Shown in pieces: positions 34,925 through 46,227 of a stretch of 64,000 bases of DNA. Positions within the stretch are counted from its first letter, which is position 1. Each line of letters starts with the position of its first letter. The DNA is from Halomonas alkaliantarctica (lineage in GTDB: Bacteria; Pseudomonadota; Gammaproteobacteria; Pseudomonadales; Halomonadaceae), in assembly GCF_029854215.1 (NCBI RefSeq), contig NZ_CP122961.1, positions 4,154,001 to 4,218,000 on the forward strand, written 5' to 3'. The notes beneath the pieces were generated by a model that was given only the letters and a program-made list of their open reading frames with translations, was not told where the DNA came from and searched no databases. Position numbers and translations under genes: made by a program.

Positions 34925-36295
34925 CTATGGTTCTTTACACTTGCTAGGGCGCAGCCAATCAATTTTTTCTAACTGGCGGCCTCGGGTTACCACTAACGCA
35001 TAGTCGGTGACGTCTTTAGCAATCGTAGAACCAGCCCCGACAGTGGCGCCTTTACCTATCGTAACAGGTGCTACCAACGCCGAGTTAGAGCCAATAAAGG
35101 CATTATCGCCAATATCAGTACGGTGTTTATTAGCCCCATCGTAGTTACAGGTAATAGTGCCTGCACCCACATTAACATCCCGGCCTAGACGGGCATCGCC
35201 GACGTAGCTTAAGTGATTAATCTTACTGCCCTCTCCCACATCCGCGTTTTTGGTTTCAACAAAATTGCCCACCTTGGCTTTTACCGCCATTCGCGTACCG
35301 GGGCGTAACCGCGCGAAAGGGCCAATCTGGTTTAGGCCCGCTGCCACGGTGCCTTCTATTACACTATGGGTATCTATCACGCTTTCTGCACCAATGGTGC
35401 TGTTTTTGATCACGCAGTAGGGGCCAACCCGAACCCCTTCGCCTAACTCAACCTCACCTTCAAACACGCAGCCCACATCGATAAATACATCATGCCCGCA
35501 GGTTAAACGCCCGCGCACATCGAGCCGTTCAGGGTCAACAAGTGCTACCCCCTGCGCCATCAACTTATCGGCCAACTGGCGTTGATAAACGCGCTCCAAG
35601 CGGGCCATTTGCGCTCGGTTATTGACGCCTTCCACTTCTACTGCTGTGTCCGGTTGGGCAGTGCATACCTTGATGCCTTCTGCCGCTGCCATGGCTATTA
35701 CATCGGTTAGGTAATACTCGCCCTGGGCATTTTCTGCGGAGAGCTGCGGCAACCAGCGTTTAAGCTGGGCACTCGTCATGGCCATAATGCCGGTATTGCA
35801 TTCAGTGATGGCAAGCTGGGCGCTGCTGGCATCTTTTTGCTCAACAATCGCCACCGCATCGCCTGCATCGTTGCGCTCAATCCGCCCATAGCCGGTAGGG
35901 TCGGCTAGCGTTACCGTCAATAGTCCCATGTGCTGCTCATCCACATGGGCCAACAGCTCGCTTAAGGATTCCCGCTGCAGCAGCGGTACATCGCCGTAAA
36001 GGATTAACACCTTGCCGCTACCCAGCTGCTCAAGCGCTTGCGCCACCGCGTGCCCGGTGCCTTTCTGCTCGGCCTGTACGGCAAACTGCACGGCATTTCC
36101 TGCCAACGCTTCACGCAGCTGTTCAGCGCCATGACCAATCACGACATGAGTGCGATCAGGCTTCAGCCCAGAGGCGGTATCCAGCACATGCTGCACCATA
36201 GGCTTGCCCGCCAGGGTGTGAAGCACTTTAGGAATTTGAGAACGCATCCGCGTGCCTTTGCCGGCGGCGAGAATGACAATATCCAGTTCTTGCAT
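34925..36295 (-). CDS. glmU: Bifunctional glucosamine-1-phosphate acetyltransferase / GlcNAc-1-phosphate uridyltransferase
   Basis: A 456-residue two-domain enzyme that finishes UDP-GlcNAc synthesis. The N-terminal pyrophosphorylase has LAAGKGTRMRSQIPKVLH, GTGHAVAQAL and LYGDVPLL. The C-terminal left-handed beta-helix has hexapeptide repeats, GPFARLRPGTRM, GNFVETKNA and NVGAGTITCNYDGANKHRT. ATG at 36295 is chosen because AGGTG lies six bases before it; an in-frame GTG at 36304 would overlap apbE. It is read in the same direction as apbE and uppP upstream and glmS downstream. Confidence 0.97.
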   Translation of the reverse strand: MQELDIVILAAGKGTRMRSQIPKVLHTLAGKPMVQHVLDTASGLKPDRTHVVIGHGAEQLREALAGNAVQFAVQAEQKGTGHAVAQALEQLGSGKVLILYGDVPLLQRESLSELLAHVDEQHMGLLTVTLADPTGYGRIERNDAGDAVAIVEQKDASSAQLAITECNTGIMAMTSAQLKRWLPQLSAENAQGEYYLTDVIAMAAAEGIKVCTAQPDTAVEVEGVNNRAQMARLERVYQRQLADKLMAQGVALVDPERLDVRGRLTCGHDVFIDVGCVFEGEVELGEGVRVGPYCVIKNSTIGAESVIDTHSVIEGTVAAGLNQIGPFARLRPGTRMAVKAKVGNFVETKNADVGEGSKINHLSYVGDARLGRDVNVGAGTITCNYDGANKHRTDIGDNAFIGSNSALVAPVTIGKGATVGAGSTIAKDVTDYALVVTRGRQLEKIDWLRPSKCKEP

Positions 36296-36296
36296 A

Positions 36297-37466
36297 CTAT
36301 TCACCTATTACGGTTGGATCAGCGGGCACTTGGTGGGCTGTGGCGGGGATGTTGGTCGCAGGGGTTCTGCGGTGTTCAATGCCTAATTCATTAACCAGCG
36401 TTTCCCCAAAATAATTAACAAATTCCGGGCTAGCAATGCTGCGCCACTGCCCGCCATCGCGCACGAGCAAAAGCACCTTAAGGTTATTATCAATGGCCAG
36501 TTGCATCGCTTCCTGTTCGCCAACCACTAGCAGCGCCGTCGCCCAGGCATCCGCCCAAGCATTGGAGGGATGAAAAACCGACACCGAGGCAAGCTGGTGC
36601 GTCACCGGTCGACCCGTGCGCGGATCAATGGTGTGAGAAAAGCGCTGGCCATCTACTTCAAAATAGTTGCGGTAATCACCTGAGGTGGCCACCGACATAC
36701 TCTCTAGCGGGATAATATGCTGAGCACGCTGCTGGCCATTTTCAGGCACCTCAATGCCAATCTTCCAAGGCGTTTGCTCTTCCTCATCACGCAGGCCGCG
36801 GGCGATCAGTTCTCCGCCAATATTGACTAAGTAGTGCTCCAGCCCCTGCTGCTCCAGGTAAGCAGCGACCCGGTCAGTTCCATGGCCTTTGGCCACGCCA
36901 GAAAGGTCGACGAACACATCGCGGATGCGCCGCGCCTGCATATTTTGAGTATCGACCTCTAAAGCGTCATAACCTACCTGGGCCAACTGTTCGGCAAGAA
37001 CATCATCGGCAGGTACCTCTTCTGGCCGCGCACCGGGGCCGAAGCTCCACAAATTGACCAGGTCGCCCACGGTAATATCAAAGGCTCCGTGGCTGGCTTC
37101 AGCGACGGATTGGCTAATCGCCAATACCTCAATAAGCTCATTGGAGAGGGGCTGCCACTCCTCCAGCGGAGCCTCGTTAAAAGCGATCAGTTCGGCATCA
37201 TCACGATAGGTGGACATTGCCTGATCAACGTTCTCCAGCTCTGCTTTGAAGCCCTCTTCCAAGTCAAGAGACTCGCCCTGAGTGAGCGGATCCATAATGG
37301 TCACCTGATAAAAGGTGCCAAAAATATTGCCATCGAAGCGTACCGGCGATTCCATCGGCCGATCACTCTCTGAGCAACCTGCCACGCCTAACCCCAAACC
37401 CAGCAGTGAGCCCGTTACGATCAGTGCACGTCCCCAACTTGCTGTGTGCTCAACAGCCTTTTTCAT
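36297..37466 (-). CDS. apbE: FAD:protein FMN transferase ApbE (lipoprotein)
   Basis: A 389-residue exported enzyme that attaches FMN to Thr/Ser of target flavoproteins such as NqrB, NqrC or RnfG. The N-terminus is a lipoprotein signal with lipobox VAGC. Family motifs follow: GTFYQVTI, MSTYRDDAELIAFN, GAFDITVGDLVNLWSFGP, VDLSGVAKGHGTDRVA, LVNIGGELIARG, and MSVATSGDYRNYFEVDG, then HTIDPRTGRP and the Mg-binding NAWADAWATAL. It is packed between uppP and glmU (gaps of 12 and 1 bases), suggesting co-transcription. None of its usual substrates is in the window. Confidence 0.94.
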   Translation of the reverse strand: MKKAVEHTASWGRALIVTGSLLGLGLGVAGCSESDRPMESPVRFDGNIFGTFYQVTIMDPLTQGESLDLEEGFKAELENVDQAMSTYRDDAELIAFNEAPLEEWQPLSNELIEVLAISQSVAEASHGAFDITVGDLVNLWSFGPGARPEEVPADDVLAEQLAQVGYDALEVDTQNMQARRIRDVFVDLSGVAKGHGTDRVAAYLEQQGLEHYLVNIGGELIARGLRDEEEQTPWKIGIEVPENGQQRAQHIIPLESMSVATSGDYRNYFEVDGQRFSHTIDPRTGRPVTHQLASVSVFHPSNAWADAWATALLVVGEQEAMQLAIDNNLKVLLLVRDGGQWRSIASPEFVNYFGETLVNELGIEHRRTPATNIPATAHQVPADPTVIGE

Positions 37467-37478
37467 CGTTGCTTTACC

Positions 37479-38279
37479 CTAAAAATAAAAGAACCACAGC
37501 AGCCAGGCGCCGAACAGCACTCGATATATAACAAAGGGCTGCATTCCTAATTTTTTTATAACCACCAGAAAATAGTGAATACATAAATACGCGCTTATTC
37601 CCGATAGCAGGGTACCCGCCAACATCGCGACCCAATCAATCGACTGCGAAGCGCTAAACAATCCTACTGCTTCTAGCCCACCTGCCAGCACAATCACCGG
37701 GATTGACAGTAAAAAAGAGAAGCGCGAGGCACCTTCTCGGCTCATCCCTACCATCAGCGCTGCGGTAATGGTAATACCCGAGCGCGAGGTGCCGGGAATC
37801 AACGCCAGCGCCTGGGCTCCGCCAATAATCAGCACATCCTTCCAACACAGTTGGTACTCGTTTCGCGTTCCCGCCTTACGCCAATCGGCATACCCCAACA
37901 ATAGTCCGAAACCAATTAAACTGACGCCGATAATCAGCGTAGAGCGCATAAAGTGAGAAATAACATCGTGCAGTAGCAAACCAATAAGCCCCACAGGGAT
38001 GGTCGCTAACGTCACCCATAAAGCCAATCGTGCGTCTTCGTTCACCCCTTTACCGCTGATCGCAGCCAGACTGCTCACCACCATCTGCCAAATTTCCTGC
38101 CGAAAATAGATAATCACCGCGGAGAGGCTGCCTAAATGCAGGGCAACATCAAAGGCTAGGCCTTGATCTTGCCACTCGGTCAGCACAGGCACCAAGATTA
38201 GGTGGGCAGAGCTTGAAACGGGTAAAAATTCTGACACTCCCTGAACTACCGCTAACACCACTACCTGGAGCCAATCCAT
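37479..38279 (-). CDS. uppP: Undecaprenyl-diphosphate phosphatase
   Basis: A 266-residue polytopic membrane enzyme that recycles undecaprenyl pyrophosphate, the lipid carrier for peptidoglycan precursors. Catalytic motifs are present: GVSEFLPVSSSAHL near the N-terminus and PGTSRSGITITAALMVGM in the middle. ATG at 38279 is chosen over an upstream in-frame codon at 38318, since the protein then starts MDWLQVVVLAVVQG like the family and AGGA lies before it. With glmU and glmS it forms a cell-wall supply group. Confidence 0.94.
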   Translation of the reverse strand: MDWLQVVVLAVVQGVSEFLPVSSSAHLILVPVLTEWQDQGLAFDVALHLGSLSAVIIYFRQEIWQMVVSSLAAISGKGVNEDARLALWVTLATIPVGLIGLLLHDVISHFMRSTLIIGVSLIGFGLLLGYADWRKAGTRNEYQLCWKDVLIIGGAQALALIPGTSRSGITITAALMVGMSREGASRFSFLLSIPVIVLAGGLEAVGLFSASQSIDWVAMLAGTLLSGISAYLCIHYFLVVIKKLGMQPFVIYRVLFGAWLLWFFYF

Positions 38280-38496
38280 AAAAAATCCTGTATAGAGAAA
38301 CAATTTAATGGTTTGCAATGGCGCTTAAGGATACACATCCGCTTATTCGTTGTCCGCCATTGCCTTTGCTGACACTAGCCTGCACTGACACGCAAAGGTG
38401 TCGTTTCACGGCCTGAAAGCAGTGGAGGCTATAGAGGATATAAGGAGTGCGCTACAATAAGCGTCTATTGATTGCGTGCTTCCTTGCAAGGTACCC

Positions 38497-39690
38497 ATGA
38501 CTCAGACCATAGAAACGCCAGTGGTTCACGACCAAGCGCGACTTAGCCAAGAGGCCAAGCGTGTCACCTACATCGGTGCGTGGTTGGATGCCCTGTTGAG
38601 CATCATCAAAGTCACCATTGGTTTTATGGTCGGTTCTGCGGCGTTAATCGCCGACGGGATTCACTCCCTATCTGATTTAGTCACCGACGGTTTTGTCCTG
38701 GCGGCCATTCACTATGGGCGCCAGGAACCCGATAAAGACCACCACTACGGCCACGGCCGGATCGAAACCCTAACCACCCTGCTACTGGGAAGCGTACTGA
38801 TTTTCGTGGCAGGCGCGATAGCCTGGTCGAGCCTTGATCGCCTGTTTAGCGGTACCGACGTTAACGCTCCTGGCGCACTGGCGATCGTGATTACGGTGAT
38901 TGCGCTGTTTAGCAAAGAGTGGATTTTTCGCTACACCATGCGGGTCGCCAAGCGGGTAAAATCAAAACTACTCGAAGCCAACGCTTGGCACTCACGTAGC
39001 GATGCTCTCTCCACCGCCGTGGTGCTGGTAGCCTTGGTGGGTGCTCAGTTTGGCTTGGGTTGGTTGGATGCCGTGGCCGCCATTATCGTGGGTTTATTGG
39101 TCGGCAAAGTAGGTTTGGACTTGCTGTGGGAGTCGGCACGGGAACTGGTCGATACCGCGCTGCCGGTGGATGCGCAGAACCAGATGCACGATGTGGCCTG
39201 TAGCGTGCCGGGTGTGGATAGCGTCCACGACCTGCGTACCCGACAGTCGGCAGGCTGGGTAATGGTCGATCTACACGTGGTGGTCGGGCCTAAGATTACC
39301 GTGTCGGAAGCCCACGAAATCGGTAACGAAGTAAGCCGCCGCCTACGCCATGAATTTCCCGCGCTCACCGACGTGATCTTCCACGTTGACCCCGAAGACG
39401 ACGCCGGAGCGGGTGATCCTAGCCGCCTTCCCGGCCTTCCGCTGCGTCCTGAAGTAGAGGCCGCGCTGGATGCGCGCTGGTATAAGCATCCCGTATGGCG
39501 CACGCTCAACGAGCTTCAGCTGCACTATTTGGACGATAAGGTCTCGGTATCGCTGATCATTGATGACGCAGTCCAACAGCCACCCCAGTGCCTCGCTAGC
39601 CAGTTAAAAGCGCTGGCTAGCGATATCGAGTGGCTGGGTCACGTCGAGGTGCTGTTTATCACCCGCGCCGCCAGTAGCTCAATGCGCTAA
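38497..39690 (+). CDS. Cation diffusion facilitator family transporter with long C-terminal domain
   Basis: A 397-residue inner-membrane metal/H+ antiporter. Helix 2 has ADGIHSLSDLVTDG and helix 5 has HSRSDALSTAV, giving a His-Asp/His-Asp transport site of the type common in Zn2+ transporters; E. coli FieF has Asp-Asp/His-Asp. HYGHGRIETL follows helix 2. Behind the usual cytoplasmic dimerisation domain (VHDLRTRQSAGWVMVDLHVVV...LTDVIFHVDPED) about 100 further residues are present, beyond the roughly 300 of FieF. ATG at 38497 follows GCAAGG. It is divergent from uppP and converges with mgtE. Confidence 0.9.
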   Translation: MTQTIETPVVHDQARLSQEAKRVTYIGAWLDALLSIIKVTIGFMVGSAALIADGIHSLSDLVTDGFVLAAIHYGRQEPDKDHHYGHGRIETLTTLLLGSVLIFVAGAIAWSSLDRLFSGTDVNAPGALAIVITVIALFSKEWIFRYTMRVAKRVKSKLLEANAWHSRSDALSTAVVLVALVGAQFGLGWLDAVAAIIVGLLVGKVGLDLLWESARELVDTALPVDAQNQMHDVACSVPGVDSVHDLRTRQSAGWVMVDLHVVVGPKITVSEAHEIGNEVSRRLRHEFPALTDVIFHVDPEDDAGAGDPSRLPGLPLRPEVEAALDARWYKHPVWRTLNELQLHYLDDKVSVSLIIDDAVQQPPQCLASQLKALASDIEWLGHVEVLFITRAASSSMR

Positions 39691-39710
39691 GCCCTCAATG
39701 ACTTACCTCG

Positions 39711-41087
39711 TCACGAGAGCAGCAGCGTGGCAATACTGAAGTAGATCACGACCCCAGAGGCGTCAATCAGCGTGGTCACCAGCGGGGCAGAGGCCGTCGC
39801 AGGGTCAACCTTAAAGCGCTCAAGCACGAACGGCAGGCACATCCCCAACAGGCTGCCGAACAGGACGATGGTGACCATGCTAAAGGCCACGACCATCGCC
39901 AGCGCTTCGCCCCCACGCATTATGCCAATCGGCGTTACCGCGATGGCCATGGTGATACCCAGTGATCCGGCGACAAGTAGCTCGCGGCCCAGTAGCTTGC
40001 CCCAATCTTTGACACCTACGTCACCGGTGGCCATACCGCGCACCATCAGCGTGGCGGCCTGGGCCCCAGCATTACCGCCACTACCGATCAACAGCGGTAA
40101 AAAGAACACCAGCGCCACCTGGGCGGCAATGGTCTCTTCAAAATAGGCAATCCCGGCGCCCGAGAACAGGTTAGCAAATACCAGCAATACCAGCCAAAAC
40201 ACCCGCTTACGGTAGAGGCTCCAAAGCTTCACTCGGCTTACGCCATCTTCCAGTTGGCCGATCGACATCCCTTTGTGGAAATCCTCTGTCGCCTCGGATT
40301 CAGCGACATCCATCGCGTCATCGTGGGTCACGATACCGACCATGCGTTCATCGGCATCGATCACTGGTAGCGCCAACAAGTCATACTTCGCCACAATACG
40401 GGCGACATCTTCCTGGGCATTATCAACCCGGGTACTGATGACATCCTTGATCATAATGTCATCAACAATGGCGCCGGGGCGTGCCACCATAAGCTGACGC
40501 AGCGACATGGTTCCGATCAATTGACCGTCGCTATCCAGAATATAGAGCTGATAAACCGTTTCCGCGTCGGGGGCGGTCTGGCGTACCCGCATCATCGCCT
40601 GCGACACCGTCATGCCACTGGCTATGGATACATAGTCAGAGGTCATGATGGCGCCGGCGGTACCTTCTTCGTAGCTAGCAAGCCGCTTGAGATCTTCCCG
40701 CTCGCGGTGGGCCATACGACGCAGCAGTGCTTCACGGCGGTCTTCACTGAGTAGATTAAACAGGTCGGCGCGTTCGTCCGAACCCATCTCCTCCAGCAGC
40801 TTGAGTACCTGACTGTCGTCCAACTCCCCGACTACCTCAAGCTGGCTTTCACCGGGCAAGTAACCCAGTACATTTGCAGCACGCTCGGCAGACAGAATAT
40901 CCAGCAACGCGAGCGCTGCGGGCAGCTCCTCATCGTCTTCAATCATCTCCTCGAGCACTTCACCGATATCCGCGGAGCGGTTTTCGGCCAAACGCAAAGA
41001 GAGCACCGATTTACTGGGCGATTCCTTGGCCAACTCGTCGAGCAGTTCGGCTTTTAATGCCTGTAAGCTTTCATCATTCAGTGCCAT
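39711..41087 (-). CDS. mgtE: Magnesium transporter MgtE
   Basis: A 458-residue Mg2+ channel/transporter. The N-terminal superhelical MgtE_N domain (ADIGEVLEEM..LLDILSAERAANVLGYLP) precedes two CBS domains (GAIMTSDYVSIASGMTVSQAM and IMIKDVISTRVDNAQEDVARIV..DLLALPVID), a plug helix and five membrane helices. The pore motif is SGGNAGAQAATLMVRGMATGDV. ATG at 41087 has a very strong GAGGAGGAGAG site; an in-frame start 27 codons upstream is unlikely. A terminator separates it from the atp operon. Confidence 0.94.
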   Translation of the reverse strand: MALNDESLQALKAELLDELAKESPSKSVLSLRLAENRSADIGEVLEEMIEDDEELPAALALLDILSAERAANVLGYLPGESQLEVVGELDDSQVLKLLEEMGSDERADLFNLLSEDRREALLRRMAHREREDLKRLASYEEGTAGAIMTSDYVSIASGMTVSQAMMRVRQTAPDAETVYQLYILDSDGQLIGTMSLRQLMVARPGAIVDDIMIKDVISTRVDNAQEDVARIVAKYDLLALPVIDADERMVGIVTHDDAMDVAESEATEDFHKGMSIGQLEDGVSRVKLWSLYRKRVFWLVLLVFANLFSGAGIAYFEETIAAQVALVFFLPLLIGSGGNAGAQAATLMVRGMATGDVGVKDWGKLLGRELLVAGSLGITMAIAVTPIGIMRGGEALAMVVAFSMVTIVLFGSLLGMCLPFVLERFKVDPATASAPLVTTLIDASGVVIYFSIATLLLS

Positions 41088-41191
41088 GGCTCTCCTCCTC
41101 GCGCTTAAAAGCGTCGTGCTGCCGAACTCATCCATCGCCCGGCCCATCCTACTGACCAAGCTCATCATACTTACTTATCTGTCTGCCAAAC

Positions 41192-41235
41192 AAAAAAACG
41201 CCCCTTAAACCCTGGTAGCGGGTTTAAGGGGCGTT
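41192..41235 (-). terminator. Terminator of the atp operon
   Basis: A 16-bp stem (41197-41212 with 41220-41235) and a seven-base loop, followed on the minus strand by an uninterrupted T run (bases 41198 down to 41192). It lies 25 bases after the atpC stop and is a strong rho-independent terminator. Confidence 0.93.
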
Positions 41236-41259
41236 GGACACACGCCAAGTGCGTGGGTG

Positions 41260-41688
41260 TTAGCCTTTACCCGCCTTTTTACGCAGCTGCTGAATCGTTC
41301 GCAGCTGTGCAACGGCTTCGGCAAGTTCAGCGGCAGCGCGAGTATAATCGAGCTCCGATGACTTCTCATTAAAGGCTTTCAGCGCCTGCTGACGTGCTTC
41401 TTCGGCAGCGGCCTCGTTGAGGTCGCTGGCACGCAACGCAGAGTCGGCCAGAATCGTCACGACATCCGGTTGGACTTCCATGAAGCCACCCGTGACGTAG
41501 AAATTCTCTTCCGAGCCACCATCATGGATCACACGAACCGGACCCGGCTGAAGCTCGGTCAGCAGCGGAGCGTGACCGGGCAAAACGCCCAGGTCACCCA
41601 TAATCCCGGAAGCAATCACCTGCTCAACGGTACCTGAGAAGATCGATGCTTCAGCGCTGACGATATTGCAAGTAAAGCTATTCGCCAT
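41260..41688 (-). CDS. atpC: F-type ATP synthase epsilon subunit
   Basis: A 142-residue F1 central-stalk subunit: the N-terminal beta-sandwich (FTCNIVSAEASIFSG, GDLGVLPGHAPLLTEL, FYVTGGFMEVQPDVVTILADSA) and the C-terminal helical hairpin (ARQQALKAFNEKSSELDY...AVAQLRTIQQLRKK), which can extend to inhibit the enzyme. It is the last gene of the operon, followed by a strong terminator. Confidence 0.97.
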   Translation of the reverse strand: MANSFTCNIVSAEASIFSGTVEQVIASGIMGDLGVLPGHAPLLTELQPGPVRVIHDGGSEENFYVTGGFMEVQPDVVTILADSALRASDLNEAAAEEARQQALKAFNEKSSELDYTRAAAELAEAVAQLRTIQQLRKKAGKG

Positions 41689-41712
41689 AGCGAATCCCCC
41701 TAATGGACGGGA

Positions 41713-43104
<1,392 letters not shown>

Positions 43105-43165
43105 CTAAAACCTGCAAATGAAACCTGTCTGCCGGGAGCTGCTTCAAAGAGCGGCTCCCTAGGCG

Positions 43166-44053
43166 TTATACGGCAGCAGCGCCGCCGACGATCTCAGAAA
43201 TTTCCTGGGTGATGGCGGCCTGACGGGCCTTGTTGTAGACCATCTCCAGATCGTCGATAAGGCCGCCTGCGTTATCAGTGGCACTTTTCATAGCGATCAT
43301 TCGGGCAGCTTGTTCACAAGCGCCGTTTTCCACTACCGCCTGATACACCTGCGATTCGATGAAACGAACCAGCAGGCTATCGAGCAACGCCTTGGCATCC
43401 GGTTCATACAGGTAGTCCCAGCTTCCGGGACGGGCGTTTTCGTCGTCTTGCTCAGCGTCTGCGCCCATATCAGGCGACAGCGGAAGAAGCTGACGAACCA
43501 CTGGCTTTTGCGTCATGGTGTTCACAAACTCGTTGTGCACCACGTAAAGCCGGTCGAGACGTCCTTCATCGTACGCTTCGAGCATGACCTTAATACTGCC
43601 AATCAAACCTTCAACGGTCGGGGCTTCGCCTAAACCGCTCTTCGCCGCCACCAAATTGCCACCGTAGTTACGGAAAAAGGTGCTGGCTTTAGCGCCCAGG
43701 GCACAAAAATCCTGCTCTGCGCCCTGCTTCTTCCACTCGCTGGCCTGTTTGAGTAAGGCTTTGAAGAGGTTGTGGTTCAAGCCACCGCACAGACCACGGT
43801 CTGTAGAGACCACAATGTAACCAACGCGCTTAACCTCGCTACGCTCGACCATATAGTCGTGCCTGTACTCGGGGTTCGCGTCGGCAATGTGGCCAACCAC
43901 ATTACGGATCTGCTTAGCGTAAGGCTGACTTGCTCTCATCAGATCTTGCGCTTTACGCATTTTCGATGCAGCCACCATTTCCATGGCGCTGGTGATCTTC
44001 TGCGTATTTTTAATGCTCCCGATCTGGGTGCGTATCTCTTTTGCAGCTGCCAT
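43166..44053 (-). CDS. atpG: F-type ATP synthase gamma subunit
   Basis: A 295-residue central shaft subunit. N-terminal [30 protein letters not shown] and C-terminal [22 protein letters not shown] form the coiled coil that turns inside the alpha3beta3 ring; [11 protein letters not shown] lies in the globular part. An acidic insert ([17 protein letters not shown]) matches the usual variable loop. Confidence 0.97.
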   Translation of the reverse strand: MAAAKEIRTQIGSIKNTQKITSAMEMVAASKMRKAQDLMRASQPYAKQIRNVVGHIADANPEYRHDYMVERSEVKRVGYIVVSTDRGLCGGLNHNLFKALLKQASEWKKQGAEQDFCALGAKASTFFRNYGGNLVAAKSGLGEAPTVEGLIGSIKVMLEAYDEGRLDRLYVVHNEFVNTMTQKPVVRQLLPLSPDMGADAEQDDENARPGSWDYLYEPDAKALLDSLLVRFIESQVYQAVVENGACEQAARMIAMKSATDNAGGLIDDLEMVYNKARQAAITQEISEIVGGAAAV

Positions 44054-44118
44054 AGCGATCTACCCTTCGTTCGTGGCTCTCAGAAAGCATGCAAACCCGC
44101 CCGCAGGCGGGCCAGACA

Positions 44119-45663
44119 TTACCAGCTCTGAGTCGCCTTGAACTTCTCGAGACCCGACTTCAAGCTGTCTTGGATCTCACCGTTGTAGTCGCCGCTCTGG
44201 TTGATCTTGTCGAGTAGATCACCGTGCTCTGACTTCATGTAGTCGTGCAGTGCACGCTCGAAGTCCAACACTTTGTTCACGTCGACGTCGTCCAGGTAAC
44301 CTTCGTTGGCGGCATACAGCGAGAGCGCCATTTCAGCAACCGACATTGGCGAGTACTGGTTCTGCTTCATCAGCTCAGTCACACGCTGACCGTGCTCAAG
44401 CTGCTTACGCGTCGCTTCATCAAGATCAGAGGCAAACTGCGAGAAGGCCGCCAGTTCACGGTACTGAGCCAGCGCTAGACGTACACTACCGCCCAGCTTT
44501 TTGATGATTTTGGTTTGCGCCGAACCACCCACACGAGAAACCGACAGACCTGCGTTAATCGCCGGACGAATACCGGAGTTAAACAGGTTGGTTTCCAGGA
44601 AGATCTGACCATCGGTGATCGAGATCACGTTGGTCGGTACGAACGCAGAAACGTCGCCACCCTGGGTTTCAATGATCGGCAGCGCGGTTAACGAACCGGT
44701 TTTGCCTTTCACTTCGCCGTTGGTGAACTTCTCAACGTAGTCGACGTTAACCCGCGCAGCACGCTCAAGTAGACGCGAGTGGAGGTAGAAAACGTCGCCA
44801 GGATAAGCTTCACGACCGGGCGGACGACGCAGCAGGAGCGATACCTGACGGTAGGCAACGGCCTGTTTGGAAAGATCGTCGTACACAATCAGGGCGTTCT
44901 CACCGCGGTCGCGGAAGTATTCGCCCATGGTGCAGCCAGAGTAAGCGGCCAGGAACTGCATCGGCGCAGGATCGGCGGCGCCAGCGGCGACAACGATAGT
45001 GTGCTCCATGGCGCCATGCTCTTCGAGCTTGCGTACCACGTTGGCAATGGTCGACTGCTTCTGACCGATCGCCACGTAGACACAGGTCACGCCTTTGCCT
45101 TTCTGGTTGATGATCGCATCAATGGCAATGGCGGACTTACCGATCTGGCGGTCACCGATGATCAGCTCACGCTGACCACGGCCGATCGGCACCATGGCGT
45201 CGATCGATTTAAGACCGGTTTGAATCGGCTCATCGACGGATTGACGGGTAATAACACCCGGCGCCACTTTCTCAACGGCGTCGGTTAGGGTGGTGTTGAT
45301 GTCCCCTTTGCCATCGATGGGGTTACCCAGCGCATCGACCACACGACCAATCAGCTCAGGGCCTACCGGCACTTCGAGAATACGACCGGTACACTTGGCG
45401 GTCATGCCCTCTTCGAGCTGCAGGTAGTCACCCAGCACTACGGCACCTACGGAGTCACGCTCCAGGTTGAGTACCATGCCAAAGATGCTGTTGGGGAATT
45501 CGATCATTTCACCAAACATCGCGTCTTCGAGGCCGTGAATTTTCACGATACCGTCGGAAACGGTGACGATGGTGCCCTGATTATGGGCTTCGGATGCGAC
45601 GTCAAGCTTTTCAATTCGCTGCTTGATGATGTCGCTGATCTCGGAAGGATTCAGTTGCTGCAT
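44119..45663 (-). CDS. atpA: F-type ATP synthase alpha subunit
   Basis: A 514-residue non-catalytic nucleotide-binding F1 subunit. It begins [17 protein letters not shown] as in related bacteria, has Walker [41 protein letters not shown], and the arginine-finger region [12 protein letters not shown] (here [11 protein letters not shown]). Gene order and length are standard. Confidence 0.98.
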   Translation of the reverse strand: MQQLNPSEISDIIKQRIEKLDVASEAHNQGTIVTVSDGIVKIHGLEDAMFGEMIEFPNSIFGMVLNLERDSVGAVVLGDYLQLEEGMTAKCTGRILEVPVGPELIGRVVDALGNPIDGKGDINTTLTDAVEKVAPGVITRQSVDEPIQTGLKSIDAMVPIGRGQRELIIGDRQIGKSAIAIDAIINQKGKGVTCVYVAIGQKQSTIANVVRKLEEHGAMEHTIVVAAGAADPAPMQFLAAYSGCTMGEYFRDRGENALIVYDDLSKQAVAYRQVSLLLRRPPGREAYPGDVFYLHSRLLERAARVNVDYVEKFTNGEVKGKTGSLTALPIIETQGGDVSAFVPTNVISITDGQIFLETNLFNSGIRPAINAGLSVSRVGGSAQTKIIKKLGGSVRLALAQYRELAAFSQFASDLDEATRKQLEHGQRVTELMKQNQYSPMSVAEMALSLYAANEGYLDDVDVNKVLDFERALHDYMKSEHGDLLDKINQSGDYNGEIQDSLKSGLEKFKATQSW

Positions 45664-45679
45664 GCCATGTCCCTCAGAC

Positions 45680-46216
45680 TCAAGCGGTTAGCGCGTCAAA
45701 AAGGCGGTTCAATCGACCACGTACGGAGCCGTCAATGACGGTATCGCCAGCACGCAGGATGACACCGCCGATAAGCGACTTGTCCACCTGAGTAGTAATA
45801 GAGATTTCGCGATTCAGACGTTTCTTAAGCGCGTTCGCTAGCTTCGTTTCTTGCTGACTATCGAGCTCGTAAGCAGAGGTGACATCCACTTCAACCCGCT
45901 GCTCGTGTTCGGCACGCAGGTGCTCGAACTGATCAGCAATGGATGCCAACGCCATCAAGCGGCCTTGGTCAGCCAAAACAGTCAAAAATCGCTGTAAAGC
46001 TTCATCCTGTTGCTCAGGAATAAGCTCGACAAGCAGCGAGACTTTTTGCTCGCTGTCTAATTTGGGACTGTTTAGCCGATGGCGAACGACGTCATCTGCT
46101 ACCGCAACACTTAAAAAACTCAGCGCTTGTGACCAGCTATCAAGCGCCTCATGATCACGCGCGTATTCAAACGCTGCCTTAGCGTAAGGACGAGCGACGG
46201 TAAGTAATTCCGCCAT
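45680..46216 (-). CDS. atpH: F-type ATP synthase delta subunit
   Basis: A 178-residue peripheral-stalk subunit linking F1 to subunit b. It has the N-terminal helical bundle ([17 protein letters not shown]) and the C-terminal [25 protein letters not shown] family signature. It lies 11 bases after atpF and 16 before atpA. Confidence 0.97.
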   Translation of the reverse strand: MAELLTVARPYAKAAFEYARDHEALDSWSQALSFLSVAVADDVVRHRLNSPKLDSEQKVSLLVELIPEQQDEALQRFLTVLADQGRLMALASIADQFEHLRAEHEQRVEVDVTSAYELDSQQETKLANALKKRLNREISITTQVDKSLIGGVILRAGDTVIDGSVRGRLNRLFDALTA

Positions 46217-46227
46217 GGTTCACCTCC

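Noticed and set aside
41050-41260. Mg2+ riboswitch ahead of mgtE
   Set aside because: The upstream gap is short and filled by the atp terminator; no M-box or ykkC-type structure was evident.
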